A stretch of 64,000 nucleotides of DNA from Halalkalibacter nanhaiisediminis. GTDB taxonomy: Bacteria; Bacillota; Bacilli; Bacillales; Bacillaceae_D. Shown here piece by piece: positions 26,007 to 33,500 of the stretch. The position numbers were made by a program, and so were the translations under genes. Each line of letters opens with the position of its first letter. Position 1 is the first letter of the stretch. The stretch is taken from NCBI RefSeq assembly GCF_007830185.1, contig NZ_VLKZ01000001.1, positions 124,001-188,000 on the forward strand, written 5' to 3'. The notes beneath the pieces were generated by a model. The model was not told where the DNA came from and searched no databases. It saw only the letters and a list, made by a program, of their open reading frames with translations.

Positions 26007-26273
26007 GTGAAGTCTGACATTCCACGAAGGCATGCTTTTTTTCCGATCCGTGTTGTGATGGAGATGACGAACTTAACCGCCCGACAAATTCGTTATTATG
26101 AAGAACAAGGGTTGATTAAGCCGTCTCGAAATGAAGGAAATCAACGAATGTTTTCGATTGAGGATATTGAACAATTTCTTGAAATTAAGAGATTTATTGA
26201 ACAAGGTGTCAATATTGCCGGAGTAAAAGCAATATTTGCTACCAGAGAGCAAGAGAAGAGGACTGATCACTAA
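26007..26273 (+). CDS. Short GlnR/TnrA-like MerR-family regulator lacking the sensor tail
   Basis: 88 residues. The first about 75 align with the DNA-binding domain of B. subtilis GlnR: RRHAFFPIRVVMEMTNLTARQ, IRYYEEQGLIKPSRNEGNQR, then IEQGVNIAGVKAIF (GlnR: IEQGVNMAGIKQIL). GlnR has about 135 and TnrA about 110 residues, and their C-terminal tails bind feedback-inhibited glutamine synthetase; that tail is absent, and nothing like it follows in any frame. GTG start at 26007, directly behind a GGAGGAGGAGGG site. Expected to bind TGTNAN7TNACA boxes such as those at amtB and glnA. Last gene of the amtB operon; a terminator overlaps its stop codon. Confidence 0.88.
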   Translation: MKSDIPRRHAFFPIRVVMEMTNLTARQIRYYEEQGLIKPSRNEGNQRMFSIEDIEQFLEIKRFIEQGVNIAGVKAIFATREQEKRTDH

Positions 26274-26292
26274 TTTGTGGTTAGTCCTGTTT
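26259..26292 (+). terminator. Terminator of the amtB operon
   Basis: Stem AGGACTGATCAC (26259-26270) / GTGGTTAGTCCT (26277-26288) paired through G-U wobbles, then GTTTGTTT. It begins inside the last codons of the GlnR-like gene. Confidence 0.65.
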
Positions 26293-26363
26293 GTTTCGGA
26301 ACGGTGTGCTTCCACCTCGCTCTGTGCTAATATATTAAGCAAAGAAAGTTAAGGAGGGGACTC

Positions 26364-26654
26364 ATGAATATACCTGCTAATCAAATTGTTCATCATATCG
26401 AAGAAAAATTCGCTTCGCTTAAAAAAGGTCTGGAGAGTGGGGATGAAAAAACTGTGAGAGAATGTGCGACGGCCATTGAAGCTTATTGTCAGCTCTTAAA
26501 AGGAGCACAACAACAAGTTCAGACGCGACAAGAGCCGATCATGCATCCGCAGGCTTATCCGACATCATCACCGCAGCCCTCATCTCAACCTTTAATCGTA
26601 AATCAACCTTCCGCCCAAGAAGAAGATGAAAAGAGAAATTTGCTCGATTTTTAG
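26364..26654 (+). CDS. ywdI: YwdI family protein
   Basis: 96 residues: an N-terminal helical part (MNIPANQIVHHIEEKFASLK) and a Pro/Gln/Ser-rich tail ending NLLDF. Matches the small conserved YwdI family of Bacillus by sequence type and by position between ung and ywdK. Function unknown. ATG at 26364 follows TTAAGGAGGGG. Its stop codon directly abuts the stop codon of the convergent acetyltransferase gene, with no intergenic bases. Confidence 0.75.
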   Translation: MNIPANQIVHHIEEKFASLKKGLESGDEKTVRECATAIEAYCQLLKGAQQQVQTRQEPIMHPQAYPTSSPQPSSQPLIVNQPSAQEEDEKRNLLDF

Positions 26655-27275
26655 TTAAAGTCTGTCGTTTTTCCATTCGACGAGCACAGCGTAATCAAGA
26701 GATTCCTCGTCATCTAAATAGTTAGGTAGTACTTGAAGGGGCTTGAGTCCTTGTTTGATCATAAATGTGAGGACAAGGTCTTTGATCTCGCCTTTTTCGA
26801 CCGCCCTCATGTACGCCTCGGCATCAAGCTTATCAGCATGCTCGTGGTAGTTCGGAATCCGACAACCAGCCAGGAAACGAGTTAAGCCAAGTTCTCGAAC
26901 AATGTCCTTTCTTGCTTGGTAAAGGGCTTGCGCAATGCCTTTTCCGCGATAGCTTGGACGAACACAAACATCAATCCCGTATAAGCTATCACCCTTTGAC
27001 TGATGACTTTGTTTGATAAAACCATGATCAGCAACCTCATCCCATGTGTGAGGCTTGCCGTCGTATTGAATAATGAGCGAAGTAGCGGACCCGACGACGG
27101 TTCCATCGATTTCAGCTAGAAGAGCTCCTTCGGGAAAGGTCTTAACATGTGAAGCAATTTGCTCTTTAGACCACCAAAGCTCTTCTGGAAATGGTGGGGG
27201 AAAGGCTTCTTTTTGAACGTCAAGGAGTTGGTCATAATCCTCGAGTGTATATCGTCTAATTTTAACTTGTGACAT
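26655..27275 (-). CDS. GNAT family N-acetyltransferase
   Basis: 206 residues. The acetyl-CoA binding motif A is VRPSYRGKGIAQALYQARK, preceded by IDGTVVGSATSL and followed by FLAGCRIPNY. The substrate is unknown. The ATG at 27275 has AAGGAGTGTG upstream on the minus strand. Monocistronic; convergent with ywdI at zero distance, so transcripts must run into each other. Confidence 0.85.
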   Translation of the reverse strand: MSQVKIRRYTLEDYDQLLDVQKEAFPPPFPEELWWSKEQIASHVKTFPEGALLAEIDGTVVGSATSLIIQYDGKPHTWDEVADHGFIKQSHQSKGDSLYGIDVCVRPSYRGKGIAQALYQARKDIVRELGLTRFLAGCRIPNYHEHADKLDAEAYMRAVEKGEIKDLVLTFMIKQGLKPLQVLPNYLDDEESLDYAVLVEWKNDRL

Positions 27276-27485
27276 GAGTGATCACACTCCTTTTTTCTTT
27301 TATTTTATACTAAGAAGAGTGTCAGAGTCCAAGTGGGAGTGGCTTTTATTGCTTTTGGTATTGCTTATCTTGATTGATGGTAGGTACAGGATGATGTATA
27401 GTGTTTATATGTTTGAAAACGTGTAGTTAAATGTTTTTACATACTTGTTTTATAGAGCGATCATCAAAAAAGGAGTCGAATGATA

Positions 27486-27860
27486 ATGGCAAAGCTATTC
27501 ATATTTATTGGAAGTATTGTAATGGCGTTATCGGTGGCGATTGGAGCTTTTGGAGCGCATGGGCTTGAAGGACGTCTAACAGAAAGAATGATGAAGAATT
27601 ACCAAACAGGGGTACAATACCATATGATTCATGGGATTGGACTTTTAGTTGTTGGATTAGTTGCATGGAAACTGACCTCATCTTCCATGTTAAACGGTGC
27701 TGGATGGAGCTTTTTAATCGGTATTATTCTCTTTTCAGGAAGTTTATATGTGATGGCATTAACAGGAATAACGAAACTTGGAGCCATTACGCCAATTGGT
27801 GGGCTTGCATTTATTGTTGGTTGGGTATTGCTAGGTATTGCTGTTTTGAGAGGCCTATAA
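27486..27860 (+). CDS. ywdK: DUF423 membrane protein YwdK
   Basis: 124 residues with four predicted membrane helices and the family signatures VAIGAFGAHGL, YHMIHGIGLL, FSGSLYVMALTG and ITPIGGLAFIVGWV. Function unknown. Two ATGs (27480 and 27486) are possible; AGGAG ends four bases from the first and ten from the second, so the second is slightly favoured. Conserved neighbour of gerQ-cwlJ in Bacillus. Confidence 0.85.
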   Translation: MAKLFIFIGSIVMALSVAIGAFGAHGLEGRLTERMMKNYQTGVQYHMIHGIGLLVVGLVAWKLTSSSMLNGAGWSFLIGIILFSGSLYVMALTGITKLGAITPIGGLAFIVGWVLLGIAVLRGL

Positions 27861-27868
27861 ATAAGAAT

Positions 27869-27936
27869 AGCTGGCTCACTAAGTCTGCCCTTATTGTGTA
27901 AGGGTTCAGCGACTTTATGTGAGTCAGCTTATTTTT
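27869..27936. terminator. Long bidirectional terminator
   Basis: Outer stem AGCTGGCTCAC / GTGAGTCAGCT enclosing an inner CCCTTATTGTGTAAGGG hairpin, followed by TTATTTTTG. Lies between convergent ywdK and gerQ. Confidence 0.82.
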
Positions 27937-27950
27937 GTTTAAGTATGTTC

Positions 27951-28433
27951 CTACCGCGGCGAATATTGAGCTAACGGAGCCTGTGTGCCGATTGGATATT
28001 CGTATTCAATTGGCTCATCAAAGGTGACGTAATCAAGATTAACCATAAGTAGTAAATAGCGCATACCGGTTTCTGGATCACTGATGATTAAATGATCGCG
28101 TCCAGCTGCCTCCACACGTCCTTTAAATATTTTTGCATTCCATTGATCGTTGTTCTCAAAGGTCATATAGACTGTCGCCATCTTTCCGCGATTTAAGCGG
28201 AGGATATTTTCAACAAAAGACATTTCAAGTGGAAGCATGCCCGTATCTTGAGTTAATTGTTGCTGTACGAATCCTGGAACTTGATAGTGTTGAGCAGAAA
28301 AGTATGGTAGCGTTTGAGCTTGTTGCTGTGGTTGAGACGGCTGTTGTGTATACATTGGTTGCTGTGTTCCGTATCCATACCCAGCAGTACCTGCTTGAGC
28401 CTGTTGCTGATTCCATTGCTGTTGCTGATTCAC
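27951..28433 (-). CDS. gerQ: Spore coat protein GerQ
   Basis: 160 residues. The Gln/Pro/Tyr-rich N-terminal third (MNQQQQWNQQQ ... PQQQAQ) precedes the conserved GerQ domain (PGFVQQQLTQDTGMLPLEMSFVENILRLNRGK ... DPETGMRYLL). GerQ sits in the inner coat, is needed for CwlJ localisation and is cross-linked by transglutaminase Tgl. In B. subtilis the cross-linked lysines are at the extreme N-terminus; this protein has no Lys before the folded domain, so cross-linking may differ or use Gln side chains. Downstream partner of cwlJ, 26 bases apart. Confidence 0.92.
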   Translation of the reverse strand: MNQQQQWNQQQAQAGTAGYGYGTQQPMYTQQPSQPQQQAQTLPYFSAQHYQVPGFVQQQLTQDTGMLPLEMSFVENILRLNRGKMATVYMTFENNDQWNAKIFKGRVEAAGRDHLIISDPETGMRYLLLMVNLDYVTFDEPIEYEYPIGTQAPLAQYSPR

Positions 28434-28459
28434 ATTGATCTCCCCTTTTTCAATTCAAT

Positions 28460-28891
28460 TTAATACACGTTGTAGACGTCTGGACACTCAGAAGGAAGTG
28501 GAGTATAGAAGCAGTGCGATTTGTAACGACCAGCATTCCACTGTCCCCACCATTGCGGAGGACAAGGTCCTTCAGGTCTGAAAAACCATAATGCAAATTC
28601 ACCAGGATTATAACGCTCCCCATTAATTAATTTTTTCGCTAATCGCTTTTCTCGTTCACGGGCACCCTGATAAAAATAGCCTTTTTGAACGGCTTCAAAC
28701 CCACCTGGCGATTGATAAGCCATTTGAGGGACGGTCCTGATATCAACAAAATCTAAACACCCTACTCTGACACGATTAACCATGACATTCCCCGCGTTCA
28801 GCATTCCTAATTCCCCATCGCCTTCTGCCTCTGCTCTCATAAGCCGTGCTAGGACCTCAACGTCTCGGGATGATGCTTGAATAACTGCCAT
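28460..28891 (-). CDS. cwlJ: Spore cortex-lytic hydrolase CwlJ
   Basis: 143-residue Hydrolase_2/SleB-C-type enzyme that degrades cortex peptidoglycan during germination, triggered by calcium dipicolinate. Features: the catalytic Glu segment LARLMRAEAEGDGELGMLNAGNVMVNRV, GGFEAVQKG, and the Cys/Trp-rich C-terminal GPCPPQWWGQWNAGR. No signal peptide, as expected for a mother-cell-made coat enzyme. The Met at 28891 (MAVIQASSRD) is chosen because GGAGGTGAACGG stands just before it, rather than 28918. First gene of the cwlJ-gerQ pair. Confidence 0.93.
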   Translation of the reverse strand: MAVIQASSRDVEVLARLMRAEAEGDGELGMLNAGNVMVNRVRVGCLDFVDIRTVPQMAYQSPGGFEAVQKGYFYQGAREREKRLAKKLINGERYNPGEFALWFFRPEGPCPPQWWGQWNAGRYKSHCFYTPLPSECPDVYNVY

Positions 28892-28918
28892 CCGTTCACC
28901 TCCTAACAAAGTTGACAA

Positions 28919-29235
28919 TCCGTAAACCTATCTTAGGTGCTAAAAAGAGTAATGAAACGAACAATGACCCTGCATCCATTAAGTATGTAACAAATGGATG
29001 ATATGACATAGATGGTACAGATACATCACTATATGTCTTTAAGAAAAAACGTATGACACTTTTTGAAAACAAGAATCAAATATACGAGTTAGTCTTTGTA
29101 TGGATGCTATTATCGAACGTTTGTTATTGTTTATATCCATTTCATTCGGTAAAATATCAAAAATGACTTGAATTCATCACTCAAAGAAAGCTATGATTAG
29201 AGAAATACTAATAATAGGTAAGGGAGACGATGAGA
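28919..29235. other. Divergent control region between cwlJ and purT
   Basis: No CDS is seen. The right part holds the PurBoxes and probable purT promoter listed separately; the left part should contain the mother-cell (SigE-type) promoter of cwlJ-gerQ, which I could not place convincingly. Confidence 0.5.
29109..29155 (+). promoter_or_regulatory. PurR operator (inverted PurBoxes) and purT promoter
   Basis: ATTATCGAACGTT (about 29109-29121) and the inverted half TTCATTCGGTAAA (about 29141-29153) place CGAA and TTCG cores 31 bases apart, the spacing of paired PurBoxes in B. subtilis. A possible promoter TTGTTT (29127-29132), 17 bases, TAAAAT (29150-29155) lies within, so PurR bound here would occlude it. 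Confidence 0.6.
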
Positions 29236-30417
29236 ATGTATGGTGTGCCATTAACGAAACATGCAAAGAAAATCTTATTGCTAGGTTCAGGGGAGCTAGG
29301 GAAAGAAGTGATGATTGAAGCGCAACGTTTAGGGGTGGAAACGATAGCTGTTGATCGTTATGCAGATGCACCAGCTATGCAAGTGGCGCATCGTTCTCAT
29401 GTGGTTGATATGCTTGATGGTGAGGCGTTACGCGCTATCATCGAGAGTGAAAAGCCAGACTTGATTGTACCTGAAGTTGAAGCAATTCAAACACAGGTGC
29501 TCGTTGATTTGGAGAAAGAAGGATACAACGTTGTTCCAACTGCATCTGCGACAAAGTTAACAATGGATCGTGAAGGAATTAGACGTATGGCAAATGAAGA
29601 TCTTGGATTACCAACAGCCAAATACGCGTTTGCGAATTCACTGGAAGAACTAAAAGAAGCAGTTAAAGAAATTGGTGTTCCTTGTGTGATCAAGCCGCTC
29701 ATGAGTTCATCTGGAAAAGGGCAAAGTCTATGTCGTTCATTTGATGATGTCGAAGCTTCTTGGCAAGAAGCCATTGAAGGAGGGCGTGGAAAAAGCACAC
29801 GAGTAATCGTCGAAGAATTTATTCACTTTGATTCTGAAATTACGTTATTAACGGTGCGCTCGGCTTCAGGTACGGCTTACTGTCCGCCAATTGGACATGT
29901 TCAAAAAGACGGTGATTATATTCAATCATGGCAGCCCCATCCTATGTCAGAAGAGCAGATTAAAGAATCAGAGGAAATTGCGAAAAAAATTACCGACGCA
30001 TTAGGTGGATACGGATTATTTGGAGTAGAGTTGTTCCTCACAAAAGATAAAGTGTATTTTAGTGAGGTATCGCCTAGACCACATGATACAGGGCTTGTTA
30101 CACTTGCGACGCAAAATTTATCAGAATTTGCTTTGCATGTTCGTGCGGTTTTAGGTTTTCCAATTACGAATATCCATCTTCATACACCTGGTGCGAGCCA
30201 CGCGATTAAAGCAACGGAGGAGAGTCCATCTTATCAGCTTGCTGGTATGGAAGAAGCTCTAGCAGTGGAAAACACGCAATTGCGTGTTTTCGGAAAACCA
30301 GATACAAAAATTGGACGTCGTTTAGCCGTTACGCTTAGCACAGCGGATACAACAGATAAGGCTTGTGAGCTCTCAAAAGAAGCGGCAGAAAAAATCAATA
30401 TCATCTATGAAAGATAA
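29236..30417 (+). CDS. purT: Formate-dependent phosphoribosylglycinamide formyltransferase
   Basis: 393-residue ATP-grasp enzyme that formylates GAR in purine synthesis with formate and ATP, an alternative to folate-dependent PurN. Features: N-terminal [26 protein letters not shown]-grasp [16 protein letters not shown], and the metal-binding [24 protein letters not shown]. The Met at 29236 (MYGVPLTKH) has AGGGAG nine bases upstream; 29230 is too close. Monocistronic under putative PurBoxes. Confidence 0.95.
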   Translation: MYGVPLTKHAKKILLLGSGELGKEVMIEAQRLGVETIAVDRYADAPAMQVAHRSHVVDMLDGEALRAIIESEKPDLIVPEVEAIQTQVLVDLEKEGYNVVPTASATKLTMDREGIRRMANEDLGLPTAKYAFANSLEELKEAVKEIGVPCVIKPLMSSSGKGQSLCRSFDDVEASWQEAIEGGRGKSTRVIVEEFIHFDSEITLLTVRSASGTAYCPPIGHVQKDGDYIQSWQPHPMSEEQIKESEEIAKKITDALGGYGLFGVELFLTKDKVYFSEVSPRPHDTGLVTLATQNLSEFALHVRAVLGFPITNIHLHTPGASHAIKATEESPSYQLAGMEEALAVENTQLRVFGKPDTKIGRRLAVTLSTADTTDKACELSKEAAEKINIIYER

Positions 30418-30427
30418 CAGAGAACAG

Positions 30428-30453
30428 AGGGGCTACCATGTGTAGTCCTTTTG
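30428..30453 (+). terminator. Terminator after purT
   Basis: Stem AGGGGCTAC / GTAGTCCT with a short TTTT; moderate. Confidence 0.6.
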
Positions 30454-30523
30454 ACGTTAGGAAAGGATAATTCAGCAAGCGAGCAAACCAGATCGTGGTT
30501 CCGCTATTTTTTAAGAGTAAAAC

Positions 30524-30560
30524 AAATAAGGCCCTAGGGATATGAAACCCAAGGACCTTA
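30524..30560 (-). terminator. Minus-strand terminator of hemQ
   Basis: AAGGCCCTAGGG (30528-30539) with CCCAAGGACCTT (30548-30559); read on the minus strand it is followed by TTATTTGTTTT. Confidence 0.78.
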
Positions 30561-30568
30561 TGAAAAAA

Positions 30569-31318
30569 TTAAATATGGAAGTAACGTGATAGGTGGGCAG
30601 GATCGAGAATGTTTCCAACATAGAATGAACCGAACTCACCATAACGAGCTGATACTTCATCAAAACGCATTTCATAGACAAGCTTCTTAAATTGAAGCAC
30701 GTCGTCAGCAAAAAGGGTAACGCCCCATTCCCAATCATCAAAACCGACTGAGCCAGTAATGATTTGCTTCACTTTGCCTGCGTATCCGCGGCCGATCATA
30801 CCATGACTTTTCATCAATGAACGACGGTCTTCCATCGGAAGCATGTACCAGTTGTCATCTCCTTGACGACGCTTGTCCATTGGATAGAAGCAGACATGGC
30901 TTGCTTTCGGTAGTGTCGGGTACAGACGTGAGCGAACGTGAGGATTTTGATAAGGATCTTCATCACTTTCGCCAGCCATGTAGTTACTAAGCTCGACAAC
31001 AGACACATAAGAGTATGTAGGGATTGTGAACTCGGCAAGACGAGTTTTGTTAAAGGCATTTTCAATCTCATTTAATTCTTGCATTGTCGGGCGAAGAAGC
31101 ATCAGCATGAAATCAGCTTTTTGGCCAACAATTGAATAAATAGCGTGGCTTCCTTGCTCATTTGCCTCTGTTTGCTCCCATTTTTCGATCATCGAATGGA
31201 ATTCAGCTAAAATTTGTTCTCGTTCTTCCGTTGATAATGTTTTCCATGCAGGCCAATTTATTGTGCGGAAGTCATGGAGACAATACCAACCATCTAACGT
31301 TATTGCAGCTTCACTCAT
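30569..31318 (-). CDS. hemQ: Coproheme decarboxylase (HemQ)
   Basis: 249-residue chlorite-dismutase-family protein which, in Firmicutes, oxidatively decarboxylates coproheme III to heme b with peroxide. Features: [25 protein letters not shown], the Tyr and Arg-rich [17 protein letters not shown], and the proximal heme His in [14 protein letters not shown]. The longest frame begins with TTG at 31321, and the adjacent ATG at 31318 is used (GGAG ten bases upstream). Next to pta in reversed orientation, as in B. subtilis ywfI. Confidence 0.95.
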   Translation of the reverse strand: MSEAAITLDGWYCLHDFRTINWPAWKTLSTEEREQILAEFHSMIEKWEQTEANEQGSHAIYSIVGQKADFMLMLLRPTMQELNEIENAFNKTRLAEFTIPTYSYVSVVELSNYMAGESDEDPYQNPHVRSRLYPTLPKASHVCFYPMDKRRQGDDNWYMLPMEDRRSLMKSHGMIGRGYAGKVKQIITGSVGFDDWEWGVTLFADDVLQFKKLVYEMRFDEVSARYGEFGSFYVGNILDPAHLSRYFHI

Positions 31319-31424
31319 CAATAACAGCTCCTTTAATTACCAATAATCCAGTGCATGACAAGCTTTATCACGACTGTGTTTAATAGCACTATACCATATT
31401 TAGAAGGATTCTAAAAATAGGAAA

Positions 31425-31447
31425 AGCCACAGAAGTCGACTGTGGCT
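31425..31447 (-). terminator. Minus-strand terminator of the enoyl-CoA hydratase gene
   Basis: Perfect stem AGCCACAG / CTGTGGCT, followed on the minus strand by TTTTCCTATTTTT. Confidence 0.82.
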
Positions 31448-31455
31448 GGTGCCTC

Positions 31456-32202
31456 TTATTTCTTTTTCACAAAACGTTCAATTGCTGCTTTGTGTTCAGG
31501 TGTTTGTCCTGCCTTTCGTTGTGCGCTTACTTCCATTTCTAACACTTCTGCTAAGCTATGCTCAAAGCCTTGACAGAGGTTTCTTTTAGTTAAGCCAAAT
31601 GCTTTTTTAGGAACATGCTTTAATTGTTCAATGAAATCATCAGGCTGTCCAATTTTCGTGATCAAATGTATCTGAAGTGCTTCTTTTGCTGAAATGACTT
31701 CTCCAAGCGCCAATTCCATTGCCTTACCAAGTCCGACAAGCCGTGGTAGGAAGTAGGAAGCACCTGCATCTGGTGCGAGGCCTATTTTCAAGAAGCCTAG
31801 ACCAAGCTTCGCATCTTCGCTTGCCACACGGTAATCACAAGCAAGAGCGATACTTAATCCTGCACCTACAGCAATGCCATTAAGGTAAGAAACTGTCGGT
31901 TTTTCAATCGACGCTAGTTGAAGGATTAACGGATTATACGTTTCTCGTAAGTAGTTTCCATAATCAAATGATCCAATCTCATCTATGTCAAGGCTTTTTA
32001 AGTCTGCACCTGCACAGAAAGCACCGTCTGTTCCTTGCAAAACGATAACGCTTACACTTTTATCATTCTTTGCTTTTTCTAAGGCATCAAATAGAGCATG
32101 ATGCATCTCGGTATTTAGCGCATTCTTTACTTGTGGTCGGTTTAGAGTAATTGTTGCAACCGAGTTGTTCACTTCATACAAGACAATGGAATCGTTCAAC
32201 AT
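31456..32202 (-). CDS. Enoyl-CoA hydratase/isomerase family protein
   Basis: 248-residue crotonase-fold protein. The oxyanion-hole segments CAGADL and GIAVGAGLSIALACD are present. The second active-site loop reads IGLAPDAGASYFLPRLVG, with Asp at the position of the second catalytic Glu of classical hydratases; this PDAG pattern is typical of PaaG-type isomerases. It could therefore be an isomerase rather than a beta-oxidation hydratase. ATG at 32202 follows AAAAAAGGAGTG. Stand-alone; not adjacent to the acyl-CoA operon at 49-59 kb, which lacks its own hydratase. Confidence 0.87.
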   Translation of the reverse strand: MLNDSIVLYEVNNSVATITLNRPQVKNALNTEMHHALFDALEKAKNDKSVSVIVLQGTDGAFCAGADLKSLDIDEIGSFDYGNYLRETYNPLILQLASIEKPTVSYLNGIAVGAGLSIALACDYRVASEDAKLGLGFLKIGLAPDAGASYFLPRLVGLGKAMELALGEVISAKEALQIHLITKIGQPDDFIEQLKHVPKKAFGLTKRNLCQGFEHSLAEVLEMEVSAQRKAGQTPEHKAAIERFVKKK

Positions 32203-32328
32203 TTGCTTTACACTCCTTTTTTATAATAAATTTTTAGGTTGTGACAATACATTCGACACATAAGGAAAAAATCCTTGGTCATCCTAATAAGAGTGTTTGA
32301 ATAAGCGAAAAAGCGGAATATAAAGAGT

Positions 32329-32343
32329 ATGTAAGCGAAAACA
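32329..32343. promoter_or_regulatory. cre site (CcpA) upstream of pta
   Basis: ATGTAAGCGAAAACA matches WTGNAANCGNWNNCW perfectly and is identical to the site at sacP. Here it lies upstream of promoter-like sequences (TTGACA at 32379-32384, TATAAT at 32426-32431), the arrangement by which CcpA activates pta in B. subtilis. Confidence 0.75.
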
Positions 32344-32466
32344 ATATGATTTTTTAAAAAATTTCTACTTTAACGAACTTGACAAATGCGGTTCCCTTTT
32401 AATGCAGAGAGGAGTATCCTTGTCATATAATGAAAAGAACCGAGAAAAACAGAGGAGGAGTCTGTC

Positions 32467-33456
32467 GTGAGCAATCTCTTTACAGAAATCAAAGCAAAGG
32501 TTGAAAAGCACAAGCCGACGATTGTTTTACCTGAAGGCACAGATGAACGGATTTTAGAGGCAGCGGCGAATTTAGCAAAGGATCGTGTTGTCAAGCCGAT
32601 TCTTGTTGGTGATGTAGCTGATGTACAAGCAAAAGCAAAAGAGCAAGGTATTGAATTAGGTGATATTACGATTCTAGATCCAGCTACGTATGAAGGTCTT
32701 GACGAAATGGTAGCGGCATTTGTTGAACGCCGTAAAGGGAAAGAAACAGAGGAGTCAGCTCGTGAAAAGCTACGTGATGTCAACTACTTTGGAACAATGC
32801 TAGTATATATGGATAAAGCGGATGGGCTTGTTAGTGGGGCAGCACATTCTACGGGTGATACGGTACGACCAGCATTACAAATTATTAAAACGCAACCTGG
32901 AATCAAGCGTACGTCTGGTGTGTTTGTGATGGTTAAGGATGAACATAAATTTGTTTTTGGTGATTGTGCGATTAACATTGCACCAAATAGCGAAGAACTT
33001 GCTGAAATTGCCATTGCAACAGCAGAAACGGCTAAAGTATTCGGGCTTGATCCAAAGGTTGCAATGCTAAGCTTCTCTACAAAAGGATCTGCTTCTTCTA
33101 TGGAAACACAAAAAGTATCAGAAGCGACAAAGCTTGCGCAAGCAGCACGTCCAGATCTTGTTATCGATGGTGAATTCCAATTTGACGCTGCATTTGTACC
33201 AGCTGTAGCGCAAAAGAAAGCACCAGATTCTCCGCTTCAAGGCCAGGCAAATGTCTTCATTTTCCCAAGTCTTGAATCAGGGAACCTTGGCTATAAAATT
33301 GCTCAACGACTAGGCGGATATGACGCAATTGGACCAATTTTACAAGGGTTAAACAAGCCAGTAAATGACTTGTCACGTGGATGTAACGCAGCGGATGTTT
33401 ACAAGCTGTCACTGATTACAGCGATGCAATCAATCAATCAAAAAGTGACAAACTAA
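32467..33456 (+). CDS. pta: Phosphate acetyltransferase
   Basis: 329-residue enzyme that interconverts acetyl-CoA and acetyl phosphate in overflow metabolism. The family core is complete: IVLPEGTDERI, GAAHSTGDTVRPALQIIKTQPG, FGDCAINIAPN, MLSFSTKGSA and LQGLNKPVNDLSRG. GTG start at 32467 with GAGGAGT upstream. Slightly longer than B. subtilis Pta (323). The acetate kinase gene is not in the window. A CcpA cre upstream suggests activation by glucose. Confidence 0.96.
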   Translation: MSNLFTEIKAKVEKHKPTIVLPEGTDERILEAAANLAKDRVVKPILVGDVADVQAKAKEQGIELGDITILDPATYEGLDEMVAAFVERRKGKETEESAREKLRDVNYFGTMLVYMDKADGLVSGAAHSTGDTVRPALQIIKTQPGIKRTSGVFVMVKDEHKFVFGDCAINIAPNSEELAEIAIATAETAKVFGLDPKVAMLSFSTKGSASSMETQKVSEATKLAQAARPDLVIDGEFQFDAAFVPAVAQKKAPDSPLQGQANVFIFPSLESGNLGYKIAQRLGGYDAIGPILQGLNKPVNDLSRGCNAADVYKLSLITAMQSINQKVTN

Positions 33457-33460
33457 AAGA

Positions 33461-33500
33461 AAATGCCTTATCCAACAGTGTGTGGGTAAGGCATTTTTTT
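33461..33500. terminator. Terminator between convergent pta and lipL
   Basis: Stem AAATGCCTTATCCA / TGGGTAAGGCATTT then a T-run; overlaps the lipL stop. Confidence 0.88.

Noticed and set aside
33370-33390. GTCACGTGGATGT as a second parS
   Set aside because: It lacks the GTTTC/GAAAC arms and lies in conserved pta coding sequence.
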